From: LMUY01 sp964245075
GTDB lineage: Bacteria > Pseudomonadota > Alphaproteobacteria > Acetobacterales > Acetobacteraceae
Direction: 5' to 3'
Assembly (NCBI GenBank): GCA_964245075.1
Contig: CAXTLC010000112.1
Location: 1-8,575, forward strand
DNA: 8,575 bases
The position numbers were made by a program, and so were the translations under genes. Positions 1 to 6,317 of the stretch are shown here, piece after piece. Within the stretch, counting starts at the first letter, position 1. Every line of letters begins with the position of its first letter. The notes beneath the pieces are model-generated. The model was given only the letters and a program-made list of their open reading frames with translations, made no database searches and was not told the DNA's origin.

Positions 1-2886
1 GCGGTTGCCGCGGCGGCCTATCGTTCGGCGTCCGAGCTGGTGGATGAGCGTGTGGCTCGCTCATACGACTACACTGCCAAGGAAGGCGTAGTGCATTCGG
101 AGATCATGCTGCCCACGGGTGCGCCGGAGCGCTGGCTGGATCGTTCGGTCTTGTGGAACGAGGTGGAGGCGATCGAGCGCCGCAAGGATGCGGTGCTGGC
201 GCGGGAGGTAGAGTTTGCCCTGCCGCGTGAGCTCTCGCAGGCTGAGGGCATCGCGTTAGCGCGGGAGTTCGTGCAGCAGCAGTTCGTCTCGCACGGGATG
301 GTGGCGGACCTGAACGTGCATTGGTCCCAGGAGCCGGACGGTGAGGTGAAGCCACATGCGCACGTCATGCTGTCGATGCGGGAGATCGACGGTGAGGGGT
401 TCGGCAAGAAGCAGCGCGCTTGGAACGACGTGGGCTTGCTGCGGGACTGGCGTGAGGGTTGGGCCGAGCTAGCGAACGCGCGGCTGGCCGAGCTGGGGCA
501 CGACATCCGCATCGACCACCGCAGCTTGCGCGACCAGGGCATCGCGCTGGAGCCGCAGCACAAGATCGGTCCGGCGGGAGCGCGGCGCGAGGAGCGCGGC
601 GAGGATGCGGAGCGGGCGGCGGAGCACCGGGCCATTGCCCGGCGGAATGGGAAAGCGCTGTCCGTTGATCCTTCGATCGCGCTGGACGCGCTGACGCAGC
701 AGCACTCGACGTTCACCCGGTGGGACGTGGCGCGGTTCGTGGACCGGCACACGGATGGAGCGGAGCAGTTCGCGTCCGTGCTGGCGAAGGTGGAAGCGGC
801 GCCGGAGCTGGTGCGGCTGGGGGAGGACGAGCGCGGACGCGAGCGGTTCACCACACGGGCGATGCTGGAAACGGAGCGGCGCATGGAGGCGAGCGGCGCC
901 GTGCTGGCTGGGCAGAACGGGCACCAAGTATTGCGGGCTGCGGCGTGGCGCGCGCAGCGGGCGGCGGAGCGGAACGGGCTGGTGCTCGGCGACGAGCAGA
1001 AAGCCGCACTGACGCATGTGACGAATGGGGCAGACCTGTCCCTGGTGGTGGGGGTCGCCGGCACTGGCAAGAGCCGGATGCTTGGCGTCGCGCGGGTGGC
1101 ATGGGAGGCGGAGGGTTTTACCGTGCGCGGGGCGGCGCTGTCCGGCATTGCGGCAGAAGGATTGGAGGGGGGCAGCGGCATCGCGTCGCGGACGATCGCC
1201 AGCCTCGAGTACGCCTGGAAGGACGGGCGCGACCAGCTCACCAGCCGGGACGTGCTGGTAGTGGACGAGGCGGGCATGATCGGCTCGCGGCAGATGGAGC
1301 GGGTGCTGTCCGCGGCGCAGGCGGCCGGGGCCAAGGTGGTGCTGGTCGGCGATCCCGAGCAGTTGCAGGCGATCGAGGCGGGCGCGTCGTTCCGGGCCTT
1401 AACCGAGCGGCATGGCGCGGCGGAGATCACCGAGGTTCAGCGGCAGCACGAGCCGTGGCAGTGCGATGCCACGCGGGAGCTGGCGACGGGACGCACCGAG
1501 GAGGCGCTGGAGCGCTATGCGGCGGCGGGGATGGTGCGGGCGTCCGGCACGCGCGGCGAGGCCAAGGCGGGGCTGGTGGGGATTTGGGATACCGAACGGC
1601 AGGCACGCCCGGCAGAGAGCAGGATCATCCTGGCCTACACGCGCGACGACGTTCGGGATCTGAACACGCTGGCACGGGGGCACGTGCGCGCGTCCCGCGC
1701 GCTGCACGGCGCTGACCAGGTGGTGCAGACAGAGCGGGGCGAGCGGGCGTTTGCTGCAGGCGACCGGATCATGTTCCAACGGAACGAGCGTGGCCTTGGT
1801 GCACAGGCTGACGGCCGGAATGGCGTGGCGGTGAAGAATGGCACGCTGGGCACGGTGCTGGAGGTAGCGAGCGGGGGCGAGCGGCTGACGGTGCGACTGG
1901 ATGGCGCTGGCGGGCCGGCGGGGAAGGCTGGCCCGGCTGTGACGTTCTACACCCGCGATTACGCGCACCTGGACCACGGCTATGCGGCGACAGTGCACAA
2001 GGCGCAGGGCATGACGGTGGACCGGGCGCATGTGCTGGCGACGCCGCACATGGATCGGCACGCTGCTTATGTGGGCTTGACCCGGCACCGGGACGGGGTG
2101 GCGCTGCACTACGGGCGCGACGACTTCGCCGAGCCGGTACGGCTGGCGCGCGTGCTCGGCCGGGAGCGGGCGAAGGACACCAGCCTGGATTACGAGCAGG
2201 ACCGGGACGACCCCGAGCTGGTGCAGCGCTATGCCGAGCGGCGGGGATTGGTGCCGGACAGCCAGATCGTGGTCCGACCACCGCTGATCTCGGAGCCGGA
2301 GCAGCCAGCGCTGCGGCAGGGCCGGTTCACCGAGTTCCCGCGGGATGCTGCCCCAGCCAAACGCCCGGCGCCCGCGGCCGAGCCGGCGAAGGCCGCAGCG
2401 GCGCCGGTTCCCGAGCTGGCGGAGACGGTGGCGACAGGGCGGGCCGGGTTCCGGGAGCGGTTCGAGGCGCATCGGCGGCAGCAGGCCCAGGCGCGGGACG
2501 AGGCGGCAGCGCGCGAGCTGGTGGGACAGTGGGACCGGGTGCTGACCGCCTACAACGCGGCGTTGCCGAAGCTGGGGACTGACCCGGCGCTGGGCGGCAC
2601 GCGCGAGCAGTTGGCGCAGTTCGGCCGCGGCGTGCGCGAGCAGCCCGGAGCGGCGCGGGTGCTGCGGGAGCAGGGGGAGGCGTTCGGGATGGCGGAGCGG
2701 CCCAACCTGGCGCGGATCGTGGCCGACCGAGAGCCGGAGCGGGTGGTGACCGGGATCATGGCGAAGGCCGAGGACGGGATGCGCGAGCAGCTCCGGGCGG
2801 CGGCCGAGCTGGAAGCGGCGAGGCAACGCGAGCTGCGCGCCCGGCAGACGCTGCGGCCGAGCCGCGGCCCGTCGATGGGCATGTAA
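1..2886 (+). CDS. traA: MobA/TraA-type conjugative relaxase with C-terminal helicase, 5' truncated by the window
   Basis: This is a DNA-nicking relaxase fused to a superfamily 1 helicase, which nicks oriT and unwinds the transferred strand. The frame is open from base 1, so the true start lies upstream; the in-frame GTG at 40 is internal. The motif AAAYRS at bases 13-27 (Tyr at 19-21) matches the MobQ-family catalytic tyrosine region. Numbering from the GTG at 40, the metal-binding histidines are H94, H106 and H108 (in KPHAHVML). The helicase part shows Walker A GVAGTGKS (338-345), Walker B VVDEAG (407-412), LVGDPEQLQAI (435-445), VQRQ (466-469), VHKAQG (652-657) and YVGLTR (677-682). The last 200 residues are Ala/Arg/Glu-rich and probably helical. 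All expected catalytic motifs are present, so it looks functional. It heads a likely operon with the gene at 2898. The symbol follows Ti-type TraA; mobA would be an equally fair name. Confidence 0.95.
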   Translation, partial: AVAAAAYRSASELVDERVARSYDYTAKEGVVHSEIMLPTGAPERWLDRSVLWNEVEAIERRKDAVLAREVEFALPRELSQAEGIALAREFVQQQFVSHGMVADLNVHWSQEPDGEVKPHAHVMLSMREIDGEGFGKKQRAWNDVGLLRDWREGWAELANARLAELGHDIRIDHRSLRDQGIALEPQHKIGPAGARREERGEDAERAAEHRAIARRNGKALSVDPSIALDALTQQHSTFTRWDVARFVDRHTDGAEQFASVLAKVEAAPELVRLGEDERGRERFTTRAMLETERRMEASGAVLAGQNGHQVLRAAAWRAQRAAERNGLVLGDEQKAALTHVTNGADLSLVVGVAGTGKSRMLGVARVAWEAEGFTVRGAALSGIAAEGLEGGSGIASRTIASLEYAWKDGRDQLTSRDVLVVDEAGMIGSRQMERVLSAAQAAGAKVVLVGDPEQLQAIEAGASFRALTERHGAAEITEVQRQHEPWQCDATRELATGRTEEALERYAAAGMVRASGTRGEAKAGLVGIWDTERQARPAESRIILAYTRDDVRDLNTLARGHVRASRALHGADQVVQTERGERAFAAGDRIMFQRNERGLGAQADGRNGVAVKNGTLGTVLEVASGGERLTVRLDGAGGPAGKAGPAVTFYTRDYAHLDHGYAATVHKAQGMTVDRAHVLATPHMDRHAAYVGLTRHRDGVALHYGRDDFAEPVRLARVLGRERAKDTSLDYEQDRDDPELVQRYAERRGLVPDSQIVVRPPLISEPEQPALRQGRFTEFPRDAAPAKRPAPAAEPAKAAAAPVPELAETVATGRAGFRERFEAHRRQQAQARDEAAARELVGQWDRVLTAYNAALPKLGTDPALGGTREQLAQFGRGVREQPGAARVLREQGEAFGMAERPNLARIVADREPERVVTGIMAKAEDGMREQLRAAAELEAARQRELRARQTLRPSRGPSMGM

Positions 2887-2897
2887 GGGCAGAGGAG

Positions 2898-3524
2898 ATG
2901 AGCGAAACCGAGGACCGGCTGTATGGGCTAATGGAGATCGCCGAGCGGCAGCAGGCTGCGGTACAGGCTGCGCTGGACGGCTTGGCGGCGGAGCGGGCGG
3001 CATTGGGGCGCGAGCGCGAGGCGCTGGCGCGCGGGGTGCGGGACTTGCAACTCGGCACGCAGGGAGCCGTGCGATCTGCGGTGACGGACAGCCTGGCCGG
3101 GGCAGCAACGGAGGGTGTGGCGGCGGTGCAGGCGGCGACGAAGCCCTTGCTGGGCCGGTTGGCTGGGGTGACGGCGGAGGCCGGGCAGGCAGAGGCGGCG
3201 CTGCGGCAAGTGGTGCTATGGGCGAGTTGGCGGCTGCTGGGGTGGGTAATGGCCGCGGTTGCCGGCTTGGTGCTGCTGGGATGGCTGGCGAGCACGCTGG
3301 TGCTGTGGTGGGACATGGGGACAATCGCGGCGGCGCAGGTGCAGAAGGCGCAGTTGCAAGCCGAGATGGCGGAGATGCAGGCCAATCATGACGGTTGGGT
3401 CAAGGCCGGGATGCTGGGCAAGCTGGAACGGTGCGGGCCGAAGGCGCGGCCGTGCATTCGGGTGGATGAGAGTGCCGGACCGTTCGGAGAACGGTCGGAC
3501 TATCGGGTGATCCTAGGGTATTAG
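2898..3524 (+). CDS. Single-pass membrane protein, probable mobilization (MobB-like) partner of the relaxase
   Basis: A 208-aa protein beginning 11 bp after the relaxase stop, so very likely co-transcribed. Residues 10-50 are Ala/Arg/Glu-rich and probably coiled-coil. Residues 112-137 form one strong hydrophobic segment ending in VLWWD, followed by a short helix (about 140-165) and a C-terminal domain with two cysteines (C179, C186) ending in DYRVILGY. Arginines before the segment suggest the N-terminus is cytoplasmic and the C-terminal 70 residues are periplasmic. Membrane proteins with this plan often follow MobA/MobL relaxases in proteobacterial plasmids and are thought to dock the relaxosome at the membrane; that role is inferred from position and topology. 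The start is the ATG at 2898. Its purine-rich AGAGGAG (2891-2897) touches the start codon, which is unusually close; the ATG at codon 12 is an alternative but has no better site. Confidence 0.82.
   Translation: MSETEDRLYGLMEIAERQQAAVQAALDGLAAERAALGREREALARGVRDLQLGTQGAVRSAVTDSLAGAATEGVAAVQAATKPLLGRLAGVTAEAGQAEAALRQVVLWASWRLLGWVMAAVAGLVLLGWLASTLVLWWDMGTIAAAQVQKAQLQAEMAEMQANHDGWVKAGMLGKLERCGPKARPCIRVDESAGPFGERSDYRVILGY
3478..3496. repeat. Perfect 8-bp inverted repeat with 3-nt loop inside the end of the membrane-protein gene
   Basis: GACCGTTC (3478-3485), loop GGA, GAACGGTC (3489-3496). It would form a tight RNA hairpin about 28 bases before the stop codon of the mobilization-partner gene. There is no T-run after it, so it does not look like a classical intrinsic terminator. 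It may be a coding coincidence, a 3'-end stabilising hairpin or a protein site. Confidence 0.4.
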
Positions 3525-3542
3525 GGGCAGTCCCTGACGAGG

Positions 3543-3591
3543 TTGTCCGTTTTCTCGCCCGGCAATCAAATGCTGTCGTGCTGCTGTCGTG
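3543..3591 (+). promoter_or_regulatory. Candidate promoter and tandem-repeat operator upstream of the XRE regulator
   Basis: A possible -35 TTGTCC (3543-3548) and -10 TCAAAT (3566-3571) are separated by 17 bp; each matches the sigma-70 consensus at 4 of 6 positions. Starting at the last base of the -10 box, TGCTGTCGTG occurs twice (3571-3580 and 3582-3591) with an 11-bp period, about one helical turn. Two same-face half-sites at the expected transcription start would suit autorepression by the HTH protein encoded at 3644. The promoter is a weak match and the operator role is inference from position. Confidence 0.35.
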
Positions 3592-3643
3592 TTGCGTCTG
3601 GCTTGCGCTCGGCATGGTCGGTACAGCAACAGGAGCTTGACCC

Positions 3644-4363
3644 ATGACCGCTACCGCGACGGAGCCGAACCAGACGACCGCAGGCGGGCCGCGTCACCTC
3701 ACGCCGGAGGAAATCGGCTGGATGGTGAAAACCTTCCGCACCGCCCAAGGCTGGACGCAAGAGACGCTGGCCGAGCTGTCCGGCCTACAAACCCGCACCA
3801 TCCAGCGCGTTGAGCAGGGCCACTCGAGCAACCCCGATACACGCCGGGCCATTGGGCGCGCCTTTAAATTCGATGACATTGATTTTTTCAACACGCTGAA
3901 AGGCATTCCCACGGACGACGAGATGCAGAAGCAGAAGGAGGCGTTCGACCGTGACCACCTCCTTCTCGATGTTCGCACCGTGGATGGCCGTCAGCTCCTC
4001 GTCCTGATGCAGGACGGCGCGGACTTCAAGGCAATTTGCGCCATGAGCGTGGCCGAGCTGTCGCGTGCGGCGCAGAATGCGTTTGCCACCATCGTGGATT
4101 TCGTGCGCGACTGCATGGACATCTTCGACGTGGCCCCGCAGTCCGAAATCCTCGGCTATGGCGACATGCTGGACGAGAGCATCGCCGAGTTGAAGGCGGC
4201 GGGTTTCTGTCTGTGCGCGGCGTTCAGGGATACGAAGCTTACCAACGACAGTTGGGCCAACAAGACGCTTCTACCCTGCCGCATCACCTACCTGCTGGCT
4301 GGTCCGAAAGATCAGCCGCCGGCAAAGGTAGCGGTCGCGCGCAAGATGTCTGGCGGATTCTGA
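3644..4363 (+). CDS. XRE-family helix-turn-helix transcriptional regulator with a novel C-terminal domain
   Basis: A 239-aa protein. Residues 24-75 are a Cro/C1-type helix-turn-helix domain: scaffold helix IGWMVKTFRTAQG, then WTQETLAELSGL and the recognition helix TRTIQRVEQG (50-59). Residues 104-239 form a separate domain of mixed helix and strand, containing LLLDVRTVDGRQLLVLM and four cysteines (C132, C157, C189, C191), which I do not recognise; it could sense a ligand, dimerise or bind a partner. A good ribosome site AGGAG (3631-3635) lies 8 bases before the ATG at 3644. It heads the accessory cassette and probably controls itself through the tandem repeat just upstream, and perhaps the genes after it. 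No protease-like Ser/Lys pair of a LexA/CI type is evident. It is more GC-balanced than the relaxase gene but less AT-rich than the next gene. Confidence 0.88.
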   Translation: MTATATEPNQTTAGGPRHLTPEEIGWMVKTFRTAQGWTQETLAELSGLQTRTIQRVEQGHSSNPDTRRAIGRAFKFDDIDFFNTLKGIPTDDEMQKQKEAFDRDHLLLDVRTVDGRQLLVLMQDGADFKAICAMSVAELSRAAQNAFATIVDFVRDCMDIFDVAPQSEILGYGDMLDESIAELKAAGFCLCAAFRDTKLTNDSWANKTLLPCRITYLLAGPKDQPPAKVAVARKMSGGF

Positions 4364-4428
4364 GCGACAACGCAGGGCGTATGTGTAGCGGCTCTTCCCG
4401 GCAACACCCATATCAGATAGGTCTTTAG

Positions 4429-5229
4429 ATGTCTGGCCGCCAACAACGCACCGTAAGCCTGGCTTTCGACATCAGCGAACCTAAAACGATGGGCTTGCGC
4501 CGCGGCGATGCGGATTTGCCAGACAGCTCATGGCTGACGTTTGCAATCAAACCGCCAACAGGTTTTCGGGAGCAGTCAATATGGCTGCTATCGGACATAC
4601 CTGCGGACGCGCAGGAAAGGACCGGAACCGGGTTCAAGAGTGGCACTCGGTGGAAGCGACGGCTTACCGCAAATACTCCAGGTACATTGTATTTGCGTAG
4701 TACCTATCCGGCCATAGCGGATGCGAATGGTTCCAATGTTGCCTGGTGCCACGAGTTCTCGCATCCGGAACACTACCAAGAGGAATCCTACGTAATCGAA
4801 ATATTTTTGCCGAAACAGGAGTTTGCTGACATTCGAGATTTATTTGCCAGCGGCAAACCACCATCCACCGTTTCTGTGCTTACGTCAGAAATCGGATACG
4901 GCAATGCGCCCGACGGCAGCGACCGGGATTGGGATATCGGCACAATCCCGCACCTCAAGGTTTGCGGATACTCAATCGGAATGTCGGTAGAGCCGCAGCG
5001 CGTCCTTGTAGGTTCTGCGCAAACTGACATCGAAGTTGAACATGCTGCCGAGCGGGCCGAGGAAGTGCGGTCAGCAATTCTGCACTCTCGGGAGGACATA
5101 CAATTATTGTGCCTGACACTAACAAATACGAATATGCAGATTACCAAATTACGCTGGCAGATCAGCATACTGATTGTAGTCTCTGCGGTATCACTAACGG
5201 CAGCGATCCTCAGTTATCTGCATTCGTGA
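4429..5229 (+). CDS. Hypothetical protein with C-terminal membrane anchor
   Basis: A 266-aa protein I cannot assign to a family. Residues 1-200 look like a soluble, strand-rich domain (segments such as SLAFDI, YVIEIFLP, TVSVLTSEIGYG and VEPQRVLVG) with cysteines at 107 and 179. Residues 203-242 form a probable long helix, and 244-264 is one hydrophobic segment leaving two residues at the end. The KLRW before the anchor suggests the large domain is cytoplasmic, as in a tail-anchored protein. No signal peptide or recognisable catalytic motif is seen. The start ATG at 4429 has only a weak AGG (4419-4421) ahead of it. It lies 65 bp after the XRE gene in the same direction. Its base composition is far less GC-rich than the backbone and it uses codons such as ATA and TTA that the relaxase avoids, pointing to horizontal acquisition. 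Confidence 0.72.
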   Translation: MSGRQQRTVSLAFDISEPKTMGLRRGDADLPDSSWLTFAIKPPTGFREQSIWLLSDIPADAQERTGTGFKSGTRWKRRLTANTPGTLYLRSTYPAIADANGSNVAWCHEFSHPEHYQEESYVIEIFLPKQEFADIRDLFASGKPPSTVSVLTSEIGYGNAPDGSDRDWDIGTIPHLKVCGYSIGMSVEPQRVLVGSAQTDIEVEHAAERAEEVRSAILHSREDIQLLCLTLTNTNMQITKLRWQISILIVVSAVSLTAAILSYLHS

Positions 5230-5445
5230 CTATCACCGTGTTCTCGCCTCGATGCACCGCCTTCTTGGCTCTCTCATGTTATCTTGCAGGTATACGAGAC
5301 GGCAATAAAACTTTTCGCGCAAATCGGTCAGCAATGAAACCTAATAAGCCAAAGACCGGTCCATTTGCCACCTTCGTTGCACCGTTGAAGCCGTTCAGGC
5401 TGTACAAACCGAGTGAAATATTTAGCGGGTAGGGCCACGCCTGAT
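5230..5445. other. Intergenic region, lower GC, no gene accepted
   Basis: 216 bases between the tail-anchored protein gene and the small membrane protein gene. A possible TTGCAG (5284-5289), TATACG (5291-5296) and an A-rich stretch AATAAAA (5304-5310) give only poorly spaced promoter-like boxes, and the palindrome GACCGGTC lies at 5354-5361. An open frame crosses this gap from 5109 but begins inside the previous gene in another frame and has no ribosome site, so I do not call it. A promoter for the gene at 5446 probably lies here, but I cannot place it. Confidence 0.4.
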
Positions 5446-5754
5446 ATGAGTAAGACCGTCCACATGATCACTGGGCTTGGTGTCCTGCGCGTGCTGGTCA
5501 ACATGCACCGTAAGGAAGGTCGCAACGTCCGGGAGCTGAAGCTCTACACCACCGACGATCTACGACGGCTCTATCAAGAGACAGAAGGCGACATTATCCG
5601 CCTGCGGGATGGAATCGTTAGTCGCGTCCAACTCGTCTCCGTGATTCGTTGGCGCATTTTTTGGGCGCAGGCTGGTTACGGCCTGCTACTGCTTGTTTCA
5701 GTGATCGCTATGGTTGCCTCCGTCATTGCCGCTGCTGAGGGCTGGAAATTCTAA
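5446..5754 (+). CDS. Small single-pass membrane protein, hypothetical
   Basis: A 102-aa protein of unknown function. Residues 1-70 are a soluble, charged, mostly helical part (MHRKEGRNVRELKLYTTDDL, then QETEGDIIRLRDGIVSRV), and 73-96 is one hydrophobic segment (AQAGYGLLLLVSVIAMVASV) followed by EGWKF. The arginines just before the segment (VIRWRIFW) place the N-terminal part in the cytoplasm. I chose the ATG at 5446: AGGG (5431-5434) lies 11 bases upstream, and an in-frame GTG at 5413 would add 11 residues without a clear ribosome site. Its stop TAA shares a base with the ATG of the next frame (taATG at 5752-5756), so the two are probably translationally coupled. Like the 266-aa protein upstream, it keeps a cytoplasmic domain at the membrane through a C-terminal anchor, which hints at a shared process; this is inference. 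Confidence 0.72.
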   Translation: MSKTVHMITGLGVLRVLVNMHRKEGRNVRELKLYTTDDLRRLYQETEGDIIRLRDGIVSRVQLVSVIRWRIFWAQAGYGLLLLVSVIAMVASVIAAAEGWKF

Positions 5755-6194
5755 TGAGCGCAAGCGAACTGCTTCAACGGCTACGCTCGATGCCGGCCGG
5801 CGCCGAACTGGATTGGGCAGGCGTCCGCCACGATGTTGCGGCCGAATACGACCATGCCACTCCGGCCGATCGTGCAACACTACTCTAGATTTACACCACG
5901 GTCATGGATGCGGCGGAGCGGGGCTTGCCTGTGGCGGAGCTGATAACTTTCCGCACGGCTCGACGGCAGGACTATAACCGGATGCTAGTGAGCGAGTGTA
6001 TTGACGCTGCCGGAAACGTCTCACCCGAAGCGTTACGGGCGGTCACAGAACGAGAGATCACAACCGGCCGCATGGCATCCAATGATGAGCTCCGCTGTCT
6101 CGCGCTCGGTGGTCCGGAAGCGTTTCAGCCGCTGCCAGAACCGCCTCGGACGGGCTTGCGTGGACTATTCGGCCGAGGGCGTCGGAGCAAGTAA
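5754..6194 (+). pseudogene. Hypothetical gene interrupted by an in-frame TAG stop
   Basis: A frame opens at the ATG at 5754, overlapping the preceding stop by one base, runs 44 codons (MSASELLQRL to DRATLL) and meets TAG at 5886-5888. The same frame then continues uninterrupted to the stop at 6192-6194. Read through, it would be a single protein of about 146 residues with the helix DRATLL-x-IYTTVMDAAERG continuous across the stop, ending in the basic tail LRGLFGRGRRSK. The downstream half has no ribosome site of its own. The simplest reading is one coupled gene recently broken by a nonsense change; translation restart at 5904 or readthrough is also possible. The stop lies in TCTAGA (5884-5889), so the G/C-starting ancestral codon could have been changed at one base. 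The family is not recognised; no membrane segment is present. Confidence 0.6.
5904..6194 (+). CDS. Downstream open frame of the interrupted hypothetical gene
   Basis: A 96-aa frame from the ATG at 5904 (MDAAERGLPVAELITFRTAR) to TAA at 6192-6194. It could be made alone if ribosomes restart after the TAG 15 bases upstream. The bases before the ATG (TTTACACCACGGTC) contain no Shine-Dalgarno sequence, so independent translation is doubtful. The content is helical and charged, with a Pro-rich linker (LPEPPRTG) and a basic C-terminus (GRGRRSK) that could bind nucleic acid or membrane lipid. Function is unknown. Confidence 0.5.
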   Translation: MDAAERGLPVAELITFRTARRQDYNRMLVSECIDAAGNVSPEALRAVTEREITTGRMASNDELRCLALGGPEAFQPLPEPPRTGLRGLFGRGRRSK

Positions 6195-6197
6195 CCG

Positions 6198-6215
6198 ACT
6201 CTACCAAATGAGCTA
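6198..6215 (-). other. tRNA D-arm-like sequence, no complete tRNA
   Basis: Read on the minus strand, TAGCTCATTTGGTAGAGT matches the common bacterial T8-A9 plus D-arm pattern TAGCTCAGTTGGTAGAGC at 16 of 18 positions, with a possible GCTC/GAGT stem. The expected anticodon stem and T-arm do not follow, so it is not a working tRNA. It may be a tRNA fragment left by integration or recombination, or coincidence. It sits at the boundary between the accessory cassette and the toxin-antitoxin operon. Confidence 0.35.
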
Positions 6216-6264
6216 GGTGTATCATTCTCTCAAACGACCTTTTGACAGAGTGTAACACCCTGGT

Positions 6265-6292
6265 TTGACATCATTGCAATCATTGCAATCAT
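6265..6292 (+). promoter_or_regulatory. Candidate promoter of the FitAB operon
   Basis: A perfect consensus -35 TTGACA (6265-6270), a 16-bp spacer, and a -10 AATCAT (6287-6292, 4 of 6 matches). Transcription would start near 6299, about 20 bases before the antitoxin ATG. A second TTGACA lies 23 bp upstream (6242-6247) but has no fitting -10. Also upstream is the 9-bp palindrome GTGTAACAC (6250-6258). The spacer and -10 are made of the ATTGCAAT repeats, so a protein bound to them would block RNA polymerase. Confidence 0.55.
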
Positions 6293-6303
6293 TGCAATCA
6301 TTG
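6271..6303. repeat. Tandem 9-bp palindromic repeats, probable antitoxin operator
   Basis: TCATTGCAA occurs three times in a row (6271-6279, 6280-6288, 6289-6297), followed by the partial unit TCATTGA. Each full unit provides the perfect 8-bp palindrome ATTGCAAT, separated by single C bases. The array overlaps the promoter spacer and -10 box. Ribbon-helix-helix antitoxins such as FitA commonly bind palindromic promoter sites cooperatively and repress their own operon, so an autoregulatory operator is the likely role. The array and its placement are seen; the binding partner is inferred. Confidence 0.7.
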
Positions 6304-6317
6304 ATTACATCTTGGGT

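Noticed and set aside
720..1715. Plus-strand frame of 331 codons inside the relaxase gene
   Set aside because: Gly/Arg/Ala-rich shadow with no recognisable domain; the relaxase frame carries the helicase motifs here.
1399..3324. Long open frame on the minus strand (641 codons), with another at 69-1430 (453 codons)
   Set aside because: Both lie opposite the relaxase gene with its complete motif set. Their products are low-complexity Arg/Pro/Ala/Ser-rich, as expected for shadow frames in very GC-rich DNA.
3520..3536. Terminator AGGG-GCAGT-CCCT after the mobilization-partner gene
   Set aside because: A four-base-pair stem without a following T-run is too weak to call.
5109..5432. Plus-strand frame of 107 codons spanning the end of the 266-aa gene and the following gap
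   Set aside because: It begins inside the membrane-anchor coding region in another frame, has no ribosome site and shows no recognisable domain. It may be only a chance frame in the low-GC segment.
6120..6240. Complete tRNA gene on the minus strand
   Set aside because: Only the D-arm matches; the bases that follow do not form an anticodon stem with a 7-base loop or a T-arm with TTC.
6271..6303. CRISPR-like repeat array
   Set aside because: Units are 9 bp and directly abutting with no spacers; they fit an operator or short tandem repeat instead.
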